A DNA stretch of 64,000 bases from NCBI GenBank assembly GCA_028829895.1, contig CM054178.1, forward strand, positions 71,896,835 through 71,960,834, read 5' to 3'. The notes beneath the pieces were generated by a model that was not told the DNA's origin, made no database searches, and saw nothing but the letters and a program-made list of their open reading frames with translations. A program made the position numbers and the translations under genes. Source of the DNA: Sinotaia quadrata. Lineage: Eukaryota > Mollusca > Gastropoda > Architaenioglossa > Viviparidae. This document shows, piece after piece, positions 31,848 through 45,029 of the stretch (within the stretch, counting starts at the first letter, position 1; the number at the start of each line of letters is the position of its first letter).

Positions 31848-34800
31848 AATACAGCAGAATTCCCTGATTAGTTAATCGTGATTTTTCAACATACTCAGTT
31901 AGCAGACACCTTTTATTTTCACCTAATCAGCAGAAATACTTATGTCTGCAATCAGTTCAATAAGAGCTCCGTGTTCTTTCTCCCATTTCAGTGAGCAAAA
32001 ACTTTAACATTACTCACTAAGCACCCCCAAATGACGTAAGAAGAATCAATAAATTATATATAGTTAGTGAGCAATAACTTTTAACATTAGTCACTAAGTA
32101 CACCCACATCCCAGTGACGTTAGGAGTAAGTGAGCTCTGTATATAATCACAAAACATTACTCACTGAGATAGAGGTACTTTACCCAACATTAGGTTAGCA
32201 GAACAGGGCAGTTTTGTTTTTACCCCATTCAACAAAGACACCTTCCACAGTCAATGAGCGAGAAGTTAAGTAAAACTCTTTTTTTTTTTTCCACCTGGGA
32301 TTGGGAATTGGACCAATCGGCAAAGTCTATATGATGTTATGATGTATTCGTTCTGTTAGGCACCACCCAATAAAGATGGCTTTCAAACCCCAGACCATCA
32401 GAGCGAGAAGCAGTGCATAAGCCACCGATGGTCTCTCAACAGGTGGCTACTTGTTAAGGTACCTTCTGTGGTCTTTAGTATGAGAAAGAAAGGTTATGTT
32501 TCTGTGAGTTGTGACCTTGTGGGGGGTAGGGGAGGAGAAGGGAAAACCTGCCCATCCTATTTGCTATATTGGTTGGTGCTATGGTGTGGCGCTTCAAATC
32601 TGTTACTTGGCATTTCACTTAATCCTTAGATTTGTAACACTTAACACAGATACACCCCCCACACCCCCCATTGCTGCTTGTCAATCACTCACTGTGAAAG
32701 ACTGTTAACACACATCCCACCTGGACTCACAGCTTGTGGTCTCTAACACTTTGGGGTAGCCTCAGAGTAGTTCTTAATAAGTACATCACACTCTACCTGG
32801 GTCTGTGTCACGCCTGAGTGAATTGTCACCTGGAACGAAGCGCCACAGTCGCATGAGAAATCTATGAAAACTGAAAGCGAACGTTAATCTAAAATTAATC
32901 AGTTAGTGCTCCCGGATTGCAAACGCCGACGTAGGTTTGTTAACTGGTCTCCCTTGAGTAAAAGTATTGTCTCAACATTTTATCAAAGGGAGATAATGTA
33001 CGATACGTATACTTTTAAGTAAGCACGTGTTGAAAATGATCACTTTGGAAAATGGTGTGTGGTGGTGGGGAAGGCGGAATGGTGTGTGTGTGTGTGTGTA
33101 TGTGAGAGAAAGAGAGCGGTACATTTAAGCACACCAGAGTACAGATGAAAGAACGCCATGTACACAGTGGCGCGCACGATTGGAGGGCAAGTGACGCCAC
33201 AGCTGAAGAGGCCCCTCCCCCGCAATGACGTCTTAACGTATAGGCACGCTGGGTAGTTGCCCGGGGGTCCCATGCTAATCTATGTATGTTGTAACTTTAT
33301 GTCAATCAATTAAGTGGTTGTGCAGGTATGGGCCCCAATGCACTGTTTTGCCCCTTGTTTATATAATGCTTTTAAGACGGCTCTCCCACCCACCCCCAGC
33401 CCCAGTAAATGATATAGTATTATTTTATTTGTTCTTTGAGCAAGGATATCGCGATGCAAATGGTGAAAATGTCTAAAGAGAGGGCGTTTAAAGTGAAACT
33501 TAATGTAAAAGCACAATACACACACACACACACGCACATCGTGACAGAGAGTGAAAGCTTATTATTGTTAACACAATTTAAAGATTTTTAACGTCACCAG
33601 ACTAATAATAGCAAAACACAGATATTTTATATCAGGAAGAAAGTAGAGAGATTTAACTAAGCTCGTGATTCATGAAGAGAGAGAAGGGAAAGCGAGAATG
33701 TCTCGAAAATAATTTATGGAGATATTTAATATCATAACACTGCGCGCGCGAGAGAAAGAGAGAGAGAGAAAGAGAGAGTTAATATGTAATATGACACTAA
33801 GACAACTGAAATGCAGATTTAACTCCAATAGACCTATAGAAATACAATAATTTGTAACTGTTTTTTTTTCTAGATCTACCGAACACTGCGAGAGTCCATA
33901 TTTGACAGTCACGCTGACGACACTGAACGTCAGCAAGAGATAGAAGGCATCGATCGAGAGTCAACATCATATCGCTTGCCTACTGAATCCGTTAAGTTAG
34001 TACAATAACGAGAAGGCAGGTTCTATTACCAAGAAGACTTCCTACCGGTTGAGAATTACTCGCAGGAATTACTGTGATGCTGCAGCTGATGCAGCGAGAT
34101 ATGAGAGGAACGACTACTTAACAGGGAATTAAAGCGTGCCCGGCAAACTATTCATTTCAAAATGGCTGCGGATCGGTCGTATCCAGTTGCTAAGAGAGGC
34201 GAGTTTCGTACTAAGTTTAGATGCTAGCTGATGGGTCAGCAGAGTTGCCAACCGTGCGTAAATTTGCGGATAGTATGCTAACATATGACCTAAAATGGCG
34301 TCATAAAACTCTTTAAAAATATTTGGATGTCCGCCATATATAAATTATTCACAAAAGTAAATGCAACAGTTTTATATAAAAGCACAATATTGAATATTTA
34401 AAGAAAGAAACAATATTTGCTAAGAATAATATAAAATAATTTAACTAAAACCTAAACTATCCAAAAATCAAAACTACACCCATCATAAAACAGCGTGATT
34501 GTGATTTACGAGAAGCTGCTTTCATGTAATCAGGTTGCAAATCAAGAGCGGCTTAAGTAAGATCATTATGACTGTTTGAAATTTGAAATTATTCATGACA
34601 CTAGTCCTTCTATAAAAAGACGAAATAAATTTAAGCAATAGGATCTCGTCACGGACAAAAAGGGAGGATAAACATAACATTTATTTTAAAAAGCTACATT
34701 GACTCGACCAATGTAATTTCATTCTTCTTGGATCAGCGACTTCAAAGACGGGATTTTAAAAAAATAATGCTTAGTGAATCCATATACTACTCTCATTGTA

Positions 34801-34850
34801 GTTGTCGTAAACGGTAAAGTATTGCATTTGGTGGGGTGAGAACTGTTCGG
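31148..34850. other. Sequence upstream of Osr, no exon confirmed
   Basis: Contains (GA)n at 31776-31845, the SINE fragment at 32355, G-rich and C-rich patches near 32520 and 32660, and short (GT)n at 33082. A 21-codon frame at 34162-34227 (MAADRSYPVAKRGEFRT...) has a good start context, AAAATGG, but nothing else supports it. Confidence 0.4.
32355..32440 (-). mobile_element. tRNA-derived SINE fragment, diverged
   Basis: The minus strand shows CTTCTCGCTCTGATGGTCTG followed by GGGGTTTGAAAGCC (B box with changes, 32378-32391). It aligns with the copy at 1-155 across the CTCGCTC...GGTCTGG core. Confidence 0.5.
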
Positions 34851-34856
34851 ATCCAT

Positions 34857-35250
34857 GCGAGTAGAAAGGTGTTCGTAACCATGCAAGTAGCGAAATGTTT
34901 GTAGCCATGCGAGTAGCGGAATGTTTATATTCACGCAAGTAGCGAAATGTTTATGCAAGCAGCGAGATGTTTGTAGCCTTGCAAGTAGCGATGTGTTCGT
35001 AGCCATGCGAGTAGCGAAATGTTTATGCAAGTAGCGAAATGTTTGTAGCCTTGCGAGTAGCGAGATGTTTGTAGCCTTGCGAGTAGCGAGATGTTCGTAG
35101 CCTTGCGAGTAGCGAGATGTTTGTAGCCTTGCGAGTAGCGAGATGTTTGTAGCCTTGCGAGTAGCGAGATGTTTGTAGCCTTGCGAGTAGCGAGATGTTC
35201 GTAGCCTTGCGAGTAGCGAGATGTTCGTAGCCTTGCGAGTAGCGCAAAAC
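34857..35250. repeat. ~26-bp minisatellite, ~13 copies
   Basis: Unit TAGCCTTGCGAGTAGCGAGA plus TGTTYG; the lower-coordinate side is more diverged. It gives a 177-codon open frame on the minus strand that is only the repeat. Confidence 0.94.
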
Positions 35251-35859
35251 ATTTCCCGGCAATGGCTGCGAGGAAATCTGCCGGTGGGGTGTTGCAGTTT
35301 AAGGGAATGAATGTGAATTAAAGGATAGTAAATTTTATTGATGGAGAACTGCTACTATGTTAAATAGACAACATCTCGGAGACATCTTGGAGATTGGTTT
35401 CCTGCTTCGAAAATTTTAGACAAGATTTCAATTCTAAGTGAACAAAAGGATTTACGATATTTAAAAATGTGAAAGGAAACTGGGCAAAGAAGATTTATGC
35501 ACTAAGCTGACTCGATTTACTCAGTGAGTCAACTGATATATCAGCCACAGAAGAATGACTATGGTTGTAAGTTACTTTGATGCTGACATTATGGGAGTTG
35601 AAACAAATTTTAAGCTGTCTGCTTGAGGAGCTGCACAAGTAAATATATTTCACAGACACTTCAAATGTCATATAGCTTCACTTCTGTGCTGCTGGTGAAC
35701 ATCATACATTTACAAAATTAGGTGAACAGTTTTGCAGACACGACGTATAAAGTCGTTTGTTTCCTCACAGAGACAAAGATTACAGCTGTTCAAAGAGTGG
35801 ATGCGGACACAAAAAGCGAATCTGCGAATTTAGCAGCTGTGCTCCACTGGAAGTCTGAG

Positions 35860-36010
35860 CTTGCTGGAGTGTCTTAATATTGAATGTATTCCACTAGTTT
35901 TTCGAGCTTGTTGGAGTGTATTAATATTGCTGCTGTGCTCCACTAGTTTTCCGATTGTTGGAGTGTATTAATATTGTAGCTGTGCTTGTTGGGGTGTATT
36001 AGCCATATTG
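35860..36010. repeat. Short interspersed repeats, GTTGGAGTGTATTAATATTG
   Basis: Four copies with irregular spacing, each flanked by GCTGTGCTCCACTAG-like sequence. Confidence 0.7.
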
Positions 36011-36419
36011 TATCGTGACACATTATAATGCATTTGCAAGCTATTTTCAATCAAGCGATGAATGCAATCGTTGAATGCAATCGTTGATAACAGTGGACGT
36101 AATTGGCCCTCATTTGAAGATCCTGCCATAAAATTTTATTTCCTATTTCTCAAAACAGTGTTGCCATAATTTCGTAATTCAATAAATTATTTCGGTGAAA
36201 TTCCCTGATCTTCCTAATATATATTCAGAGGAAAATCAGCTAATGCAAAATGTGTGGAGACACTATATACGGTGCTGATGGCAGGTGAAGAGCTAACAAG
36301 GTTAGATCATTTGGACAGTTCAGAGTTCAAATTAAACGAGAACATATGCACTTAACTATCAAGTTAAACTAAAGCTGCAAAGGATAGATGCTTTATAGAC
36401 TGATCAGAAGTTTATGGTT

Positions 36420-36665
36420 GATGGTGTTGGCAATTATGACGATTTAAGCAATATCATCACAGAAGGAAGTTATACTGATTTAAGCAATATCACCACGGAA
36501 GAAAATTTTAATGACTTAAAGCAATATCAATACAAGCAAGTTATAACGATTTCAGGCAATATCATCACCACAGAAGGAAGTTATAATGATTTAAGCAATA
36601 TCACCACAGACGGAGGTTATAATAACTTAAGCAATATCAATCACCACAGAAGGAGGTTATATTGA
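36420..36665. repeat. ~36-bp minisatellite, ~6 diverged copies
   Basis: AAGCAATATCACCACAGAAG followed by GAAGTTATAATGATTT. Confidence 0.85.
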
Positions 36666-36784
36666 TTTCTGATACCAAGTCATACAAATGACACGACAAA
36701 GATGATAGGTTTCTACGACTCCAGAGAGTCTGCACAGACAAATGAAACAGTGTCGGCCTTTCCACAGGGAACAGTAAAATAAAA

Positions 36785-36955
36785 AAAAAGGTGCTACACT
36801 TGTATTCTGTTGTTAGTCTATTGAAAACTATTTTTAAAAGAAGACGTGTTTCCTTTGTTTTCTGTTGTTATTCTGTTGAAAATTATTTTAGAAAGATGTC
36901 TACTCTTTTGTTTTCTGTTGTTAGTCTGTTGAAAATTATTTTAAAAAGCAGAACG
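36785..36955. repeat. ~57-bp tandem repeat, 3 copies
   Basis: TTCTGTTGTTAGTCTGTTGA plus AAATTATTTTAAAAAGAAGA. Confidence 0.85.
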
Positions 36956-37764
36956 TCTACGCCTTTGCTGGAAAAGTTTACTGGTTGTAAAAGTTTCAGG
37001 GATGGTTCATGAAGGAACAGTTACAGTGTGAACGTTACCATGTATGATAATCAATATGACAAATTAAAACGCTCCCCATAACTAACTAAATGCACAATTT
37101 CTAAAAGAGGCTGAAGCCTAAAAGCTATGAAACAGGACAAATAAATAACTTTGGAAAGAAGGCAAGTAAAGAACTTATGTAAAAAGTAAATTATGATTTG
37201 AACCCACTAAAAAATATGGGGGGAATAGGCATTTAAAGAAGTTTGAAAGAGGACATCGGCAAGTAAAATACTTATGAAAGAAGCGAAATAAAGAATGCAA
37301 ATAAAAAACCTTGTTGAAAGAAGGTAAATAAAGAACTTCTGCTAAGAAGACAAAGAAAAATCATTAAAAGTAAAAGCACATAAAAATCTTTTAAAAGAAA
37401 AAAAGCAAATAAAAAATAAAAATCTTTTACGAGTAAATCGATAAATAAAGAACTTCTGAAAGAAGGTATTTTACATATATTATTACCAACAGGCTATAAC
37501 AACATAATGTAATACCAATAAGTTGTAAAATAACAACATGCAATCTACTTATTCCAAGTCTCCACCAGACACACATTATAGTTTTAATATTACAAATGAC
37601 AGTAGGTGAATGATTACACAAACAATACATTAAAATATGCATAATGTTTTAATAGAAAACATAATCAATCAGCCGAGTAATATTCTAAACTTTTAAATAA
37701 ACGAGTAAGAAACGAGCTATTTTTAATTTCTTTTCTTTAACACGATGTACACTTTAATGAGTTA

Positions 37765-38525
37765 AGATTGGAGAAAATGGGAAATGGAAAAAGGAGAGTT
37801 GTCTAGAGAAAACAGGAAATGGAAAAAAGAGAGTCGTCTAGAGAAAATAGGAAATGGAAAAAGGAGAGTTGTCTAGAGAAAATAGGAAATGGAAAAAGGA
37901 GAGTTGTCTAGAGAAAACAGGAAATGGAAAAAGGAGAGTTGTCTAGAGAAAACAGGAAATGGAAAAAGGAGAGTTGTCTAGAGAAAACAGGAAATGGAAA
38001 AAGGAGAGTTGTCTAGAGAAAACAGGAAATGGAAAAAGGAGAATTGTCTAGAGAAAACAGGAAATGGAAAAGGAGAGTTGTCTAGAGAAAATAGGAAATG
38101 GAAAAAGGAGAGTTGTCTAGAGAAAACAGGAAATGGAAAAAGGAGAGTTGTCTAGAGAAAATAGGAAATGGAAAAAGGAGAGATGTCTAGAGAAAATAGG
38201 AAATGGAAAAAGAAGAGTTGTCTAGAAATAGGATAAAAAATAGATTAAGAAGGAGAGTTGTCTAGAGAAAACAGGAATGGAAAAAGGAGAGTTGTCTAGG
38301 GAAGGCAGGACACGAGGGAAGAAGTTATGTCTATAGAGGACATGAATGGGAAAAGGAGAGTTGTCTAGAGAAGACAGGAATGGGAAAAGGAGAGTTGTCT
38401 AGAGAAGACAGGAATGGGAAAAGGAGAGTTGTCTAGAGAAGACATGAATGGGAAAAGGAGAGTTGTCTAGAGAAGACAGGAATGGGAAAAGGAGAGTTGT
38501 ATAGAGAAGACAATGACTGAAAAAA
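37765..38525. repeat. 35-bp purine-rich minisatellite, ~21 copies
   Basis: Unit AGAGTTGTCTAGAGAAAACA plus GGAAATGGAAAAAGG. From about 38260 a shorter subfamily with AAGACAGGAATGGG takes over. Plus strand is over 75% purine for 750 bp. Confidence 0.95.
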
Positions 38526-38725
38526 ATGAGAGCTGTCTGGTCAAGTGCGCGCCGCGTTTTGTAGCAACGCAAATATTTTTTGTTTGAATTTTTTTCTTCT
38601 TCTAGGGAAAGGATGTGCTATTCTAAAGATATTTTCATTTATTTTTATTGATAGTTTTTTTTATCTTCCCTAGTAAAACAGCATCTTTGCGTCGTTTTAC
38701 AATCAATTAATACCATTCAACGGCT

Positions 38726-38840
38726 ACTGTGCTGCTCTATAAAGCACGCACACGTTTTGGACTGTTCCTTAAAGGGAAAGTTAACAATGCTCTATAAGGC
38801 ACGCACACGTTTTGGACTGTCCCTTAAAGTGAAAGTTAAC
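38726..38840. repeat. 53-bp tandem duplication with TATAAAG
   Basis: TGCTCTATAAAGCACGCACA, CGTTTTGGACTGTTCCTTAA, AGGGAAAGTTAACA occurs twice; copy 2 has TATAAGG. Confidence 0.92.
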
Positions 38841-39239
38841 AGGGTCTGGACCGAGACCTCTAATGACTTTGCGTTCTTCCATAATTCCTGTGATACACGT
38901 GGTGAGACGGTGTAGCACCAGACAGAAGTGATAGGATCAGATAGGGACTAGCAACATTTAAATTATGTTTGCCGTGCGCAATTGACAACGAGCAATCTGT
39001 ATTGCGCGTGCCACGAGCAGGACGGCCAGTACCAGACGACGATTGGCGCCATTTCAATTCATACTGACAGGTTCTTCTGGATCCGTGTCGTAAGCCATTC
39101 TAGAGGTATGCAGTAATGAATGCAGTAAGGAGTGAAGGCCATTGGATAGAGATTTGTTCTGGAATTAGTAATTGATTACTCTATAGGAATTCCTCTAAGA
39201 CACAACTCTATAGGATTTTCTCTAAGACAAGCTGAGGAT

Positions 39240-39560
39240 ACGAGTAAGGAGAAAACAGAACTTAATGAAGGTAAATGAAGAACTCGATAAAGGTAAATAA
39301 AGAACTCATGAAAGGTAAATGAAGAGATCAATAAATAAAGAACTCATCATGAAAGGTAAATAAAAAACCAAAGAAAGATAAATAAATAAGCAAATAAAAG
39401 TAAATTAAAACACTTGTGAAAGGTAAATCTCATTAAAGACAAACAAAGACCTTGTGACAGGTGAATCTGGAACTCAGTATAGGCAAAGAACTTATGAGAG
39501 GTAATTCTACAACTCAAATTTGTAAATAAAGAACTCATGAAATCTAGAACCGATAAAGGT
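39240..39560. repeat. Degenerate ~25-30-bp repeat
   Basis: Irregular units of AAAGGTAAATAAAGAACTCA. The 152-codon minus-strand frame over it is not a gene. Confidence 0.6.
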
Positions 39561-40677
39561 GAAAAAAGGAACTTTTGACAGAAAAGGCGTTCAAAAACTA
39601 ATGAAGGGAGACAGGTAAAGTAATTATTAAAGAAGACAGCTAGTGAACATCCAAAAGAAAAAGAGAAATAAAGAACATCCAAAAGAAAAAGACAAATAAA
39701 GAACCGACAAACAATTCGACGTAAACCACTGACTACAAAATGACGTGGAATTGTGGCTCTCAAAAATTGGCTCTTGACAACTGCAAAGAATTTTTTTTGC
39801 TCCAACCAAACAAGTATTAGCTTCCAACCTTTGACACTGAAAATAATTAGTTACTGACTGTTGTTATAGAAACAACTGGATTTTGGATGTTTTATATAAA
39901 TATTTGTGTTTACTTAGCACAGTATTTCTGTAAACAATTTTGTTAATAGAAATACAATAGTTACAAAGCAATTGGATAACTGAACTTTACCATTAAAAAA
40001 ATAATTAACTTTTGACAATGCTTAAAATATGTAAAAATCAAATTAACAACCACTGTTTAAAGACGAACAGTTGCTATTTGACCGTTTACTACACAAGACA
40101 AATGAACACTGGTTATCGGATAAGCACTTATTTACTGTAGACAGCAGGTTAAAAACATGACCTATTTGCCTTCCTACGAAAACAACTATTCACAATTAAT
40201 TTTTAAAAATTTACTGATGCCCATTGCTAAAACAAGTTAACTGTTGACTATCCTACATATACAATTTAACTATTGACCTGTTATGTTTATTTCAAACACA
40301 AAACAAAACAATATTAAGCATGGATTACTGGGTATAACAAGAATTAATGTTCGACAACTCGCTACCAAAATAAAATTTTAGAAAAACACTTTAGTAAAGA
40401 TTGAAGTATTTATTCTATTATTTATAGCAATTAAATTTAACTACCATTAGATTATTACTCTCGCCTTATTTGAACCCATTGTTGTATGATGGGAAAATAT
40501 TCCCACATATATATTTTATTATAAATTTTCATTTGTGGAATGAGTGCGTATTGCGTCCTGTTTACAGAGAAGGGAAGCCCTGAAACGAATGAGAGACATG
40601 TGGGGAAGATTTAGGGACTGGTGTTTGATGTCTGCGAGCGCGGCGGTCAGCGTGTGGTCAGTGTGTACGCTTAGTGG

Positions 40678-41680
40678 GTGGTTAGAGTTGTTAGAGGGAC
40701 ATAATCATCTTAGAGCTAATGAACTGAACACGTCAGAAGCTGGTCTAAGCAGGATAATAAAAACCACAGTGAAAATGTTATCTTCACTACTTCCTGAAAA
40801 ATCGTCTGAGGGTGACGACTGGAAAAGGTTAGTCCGCCCAAAACAACACTGGGTCGTATATGAGAGGCTATATAGGTAAACACGTCTTTGTATTTGTGTG
40901 AATGGTTAAGTTTTATTAGGATGTTATATACTATGTTTTATTTATGAACATGTTAATATTCTTCCTTTCAGAGGCCTATGCCAAACTTAGTAATTATTAA
41001 TCGAGCACTGGACTGGACACTTAGGCTTTGCAATTGTTTGTGTTGCAGGGTTTTTCTTTTATTGTGTATTCTCGGCTGCTCGTTTATAGCTGCCTGATTT
41101 TGCTTGCCTGTGTGGTTGTGCCTGTGTGGCCGTTCTACTTGTCCCGGCTGAATTGGGACGTGCTGATCGATTGACTGGAAAAATTCAAGACTGACGTCAT
41201 TTTGATACATAAGCTAAGTTCCCATCTGGAACGTGACTTTAGTACAATGAACTGGCTTAGGATGAACTGAATTTTCTAAATCTTCTTAATCTTCCTTTTA
41301 TTAAATTTCTTGTTATTATTTTAAAACGCGTGTTTGTTAGTTCTATCGTTATTTTCGTAATTCAAGTGATAATGTAATGAGTACGTCTTGTCCTCTGTTC
41401 GTTAATTGTAATCATTATATATATATATATTATTCACATAAACATTAAATCTCAGCTGAATCTGAGTTGAGGGCGGAGCCAAATTGGCGACGTACCAGTA
41501 TATCAGCGTAACAGTTGCAGATTATACATATACTGGTTATACATATTTAACCAGTGACCCATGCTCTGCACCGACACTTGTAGATGTCTTGTATCATAGC
41601 TAAGTATACATAGTTGGTATAAGTCATTATTACAAAGTCACCCCAGAGTATAGTGGCGACACCCATAGTAGCATTATAAC
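40678..41680 (+). mobile_element. ~1-kb LTR-like dispersed repeat
   Basis: Partner of 26400-27450 in opposite orientation. Possible LTR limits are TGTTAG at 40689 and ATTACA at 41629-41634, but homology continues about 45 bp further, over TATAGTGGCGACAC, which resembles a primer-binding-site start of Ty3-type elements. A TATA-like GCTATATAGG is at 40867-40876. No internal domain is present. Solo LTR is the favoured reading, not proven. Confidence 0.65.
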
Positions 41681-41876
41681 TACTCCAAAATTTAAACTTC
41701 ACCGTTATATTGACTTATTTCTCTCGAAAGTAAAAATAAAACGTGCAAAGGATAGTGTGATAAATAGCAAAGCTATGTTGATTCAAATGTAGGCTTTGTG
41801 TCTCATTAAAACATTATTAAAAATAATCTTCATGCGGTAAAAAAACAAAACCCTGTCAAATTTTGCTCTAACTACT

Positions 41877-42130
41877 GAAAGGTAATTGATTAATGACCAT
41901 TTGACAAAGGCAGTTAACTAATAATGACCATTTGACAAATGCATTCAACTAATGATGACCATCTGACAAAGGCAGTTGAATAATTATATAACTATTTGAC
42001 AAGGCAGTTAACCAACGAAGACCATTTGACAAAGGTAATTAACTTATGATGACCATATCACACAGGCAATTAGCCAATGATGACCATTTACAAGCAATTA
42101 CATTTTGAAAATGTTACAACAAGGCAGTTA
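41877..42130. repeat. Degenerate ~35-bp repeat, ~7 copies
   Basis: GACCATTTGACAAAGGCAGT plus TAACTAATGAT with indels. Confidence 0.8.
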
Positions 42131-42434
42131 AACGTATATAACCAGTTAGTAGGAAAATGTGTCAAATGAAACAATAATATGCAATATGTAAGTGAAACTA
42201 CAAAATTAATATAAAATTCAACACAAGAATGGTGTAAGGGGAAAATATAATTTTGAAGAAAAGTTCAAGATAACTGGTGTAGAAATGTTGAACAACCCGC
42301 ACACTGAAGACAATCATGACATAATTATTGTTACTAAAAATTGCAGAGATAGGAAATTTGAGAGAAAGAGTGTGGGGGTGTGTGTGTGGAGAGAGACAGA
42401 GAGAAAAGAAAGAGCTCTTTAAATAAATTAATTA

Positions 42435-42438
<4 letters not shown>

Positions 42439-42499
<61 letters not shown>

Positions 42500-42592
42500 C
42501 ACATACACACTAAAAATATTAAGGACAGTAATTAAACAGTAAGTAAAGTGTGTGTGTGTGTGCGGGTGTGTGTGTGTGTGTGTGTGTGTGTG
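42439..42592. repeat. (CT)n, (CA)n and (GT)n microsatellites
   Basis: (CT)n then (CA)n at 42439-42499 and (GT)n at 42549-42592. Confidence 0.95.
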
Positions 42593-43320
42593 TCTAGTTG
42601 CAAGACGGTGAGATGAAAGATGTGTTCAATACTTTAAGAGATGCAGCTTTTATTTGCAACGACTTAAGATCAATTTTGAATTAACGACATTTTAAATTAC
42701 ACCAATACCTTTTTCAATGAATTAGATTTGTAAAGTGTGACTACAGAATGACATCTTTTCTAAAGTGTGACTACCGAATGATATCTTTATTAAAGTACGC
42801 CTGCTGAATGTCATCTGCACTAAAAAGTTCTACCGAATTACACCTGTGCCAAACTGTGCCTACTGATTAATGTTTCCGTCACTACGGCTTGAAAAACACG
42901 TCCTTACTGAATTACATCATTCCTTAACTACCTCCTGGTTAACTTTCTAAAAAAAAAAAAAATCAGTGACGCCTTTACGAAACTGCGATTTCATGTAGGT
43001 GTAGGTTGTTTCATATGTATCTGTAATAAATTAATCCTTGATGGACTTAATATCTAATAAAAGTGTTTAAAAATATTATTATAATAGAATTATTTGCAAC
43101 TTTACCTAAAAATTAATATAGACTACTAACTAGCTATTTGACTTATTTCTTCTCACAAACCGCTACCAAGGTGTGTTGATTTCACGCAAGGTGTTTGGAC
43201 TTCACTAGTAAACAAATTATGCTAGAAAAAGTAGCCTTCAAAAGTACCCCCCCTCTCGCCCGTATGAAATTAATTACTATTCGTCCTTAATTACTAATCA
43301 GAAAATTGTGATTCACTTGC

Positions 43321-43640
43321 CTGGTCGGTAAACTTGAAAGCGACGTCCGCAAATTCAAACACCCTTCACTGTGTATTAAACCAGCTTCCGATTTGCCTCT
43401 CGGACACAGGAGACAACCTGTGGCTTTCCGTCTTCCTTTGACAACAAGACGATGCCGGGCGTCGGAGTGGCAAGTGGTGGTCGCAATATCGCTGCCAGCT
43501 AAGCGCTGAGGCCCCGTGAACAAGTCGGTTTCCACCTCTTTACCTCTTTTGCTCCCGCCCCCTAGTTTAGCAGACGACCACTGACGCCGCGCGCGCCTAT
43601 CGCGAGCGAATTTGGCGCATGAGCAGTGAGGGCTTCCCAA
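43321..43640 (-). promoter_or_regulatory. CpG-rich block, candidate Osr promoter and non-coding first exon
   Basis: One of the most GC- and CpG-rich stretches in the window. On the minus strand it has GGGGGCGGGA (Sp1-like) near 43560, a CG-rich run at about 43590, and ends in ACCAG/GCAAGTG at 43321/43320, a textbook GC-AG donor. The Osr start exon needs an upstream 5' exon on this strand, 12.6 kb away. The 117-codon frame at 43287-43640 is low-complexity in amino-acid use and matches nothing known to me. Confidence 0.3.
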
Positions 43641-44133
43641 ACTTGACAGTCGAATTGACAGGCTGTCGTTTGCTCAGTTACGTCCGTTCGAGCTTTGGCA
43701 GAAAGCTTACTAAAACTTACTGGAATATGTTATGTGCTGTCGACTAGGGCTCTCTTCTGAGTGCGCCACGTACTCGGAAACTAATTCCAAGTGGCACATC
43801 GGTACAATTACAATTAAAACGACTGAAGATTAATTTTTCACTTATGCAGGCGACACAGAAATCTTGCAGCGAAAATCAGGCCAATCGACGACGTGACGTA
43901 AGGGCACGCAAACTGAGAAGCAGTGAACTAAGTGCACGAGTACCCGTAAAACAAGTTTTTTTGATTTAGAAAAAAAAAAATTAAAATACCCTCTAACTTC
44001 AAGGCACAAACTGATCTGTCATGCATGGCTGTGAAGAAAAAGATAATCAAAGCAATAAAAAGCGAACTTGCTTCTCACATAATCAGTGAAAGAACATAAG
44101 CAATCGGTTCTGCAAGTATGTGTGCTCGAGCGT

Positions 44134-44138
<5 letters not shown>

Positions 44139-44173
<35 letters not shown>

Positions 44174-44215
44174 AAACACACAAACACAAACACACACACA
44201 CACAAACAAACAATT
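44139..44215. repeat. Interrupted (CA)n microsatellite
   Basis: CA units with AAAC interruptions. Confidence 0.95.
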
Positions 44216-45029
44216 ACCTAAAAACGTGTCGATTCAGGGTTGCCTGGTGCAAACAAATGCTTTGACAAATCACTTCTAAACCACACACCCTACCCTCCCC
44301 TCCCGTTTTGATGTCCCTTTTCCTCTGTTTACTGATGTAGCATAGGACATACACAGACAGGTATTCGTACCGAGATTTCTTAATGTCTTCGTCATTAACG
44401 CTTATGCCTTAAATAAATCTCGTTTCATCGATTATTGATTGCAAAATGAAATGGGTGGAGAGCGTGATGGATGAATTGCATCAAAGATAAAAGCGATTCA
44501 TATTTTCCACCCATTCAGAATAAATAATGTACACCCTCGGATGATTTCATCTTCTGTTATTCATTTAAGTTTTTTAAAACGAAATAAATTGTCAAAGTTC
44601 ACTCTGTGTATTTCAGTTTCAAAGGTCCATATGAAAAGAAAAAGAAGACTAAAAAAAGCGGAAGTGACGAGTGATCAGAGAAGCGTTTCTTGATCAATCA
44701 ATCATCTTTGTTTAAAGTACAGCTTATCACTTTTCACTTGCAAAGAAATGGCTGAACATGGAAATGCTTCAAACGAGGTGACACACCTAGCTGAAAAAGC
44801 AAGAAAATTCAAAAAGTAATGTTATTGGTCTTTTCTGATAGAAAAATGGCTGAATATTACGAAACAGCTATTATTTTTCGACATTTCAAATAATTTTGAA
44901 GATAATTATTTTCAAAGAGGGGGGTATACTTTGGGAGACACCGTCATTTTGATCAAACTTCGTAGTGAAATATACGGCTATACAATTAATAATATATGTT
45001 TAATTAATAAAAATGTTTTGAAATAATAA

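Noticed and set aside
34719..35252. 177-codon repetitive protein frame
   Set aside because: Follows the 26-bp minisatellite; no domain, splice signal or start context.
39347..39805. 152-codon Phe/Leu-rich minus frame
   Set aside because: Arises from A-rich degenerate repeats on the plus strand.
40544..40879. 111-codon plus-strand frame
   Set aside because: Overlaps the LTR-like repeat, not conserved in the second copy, no recognised domain.
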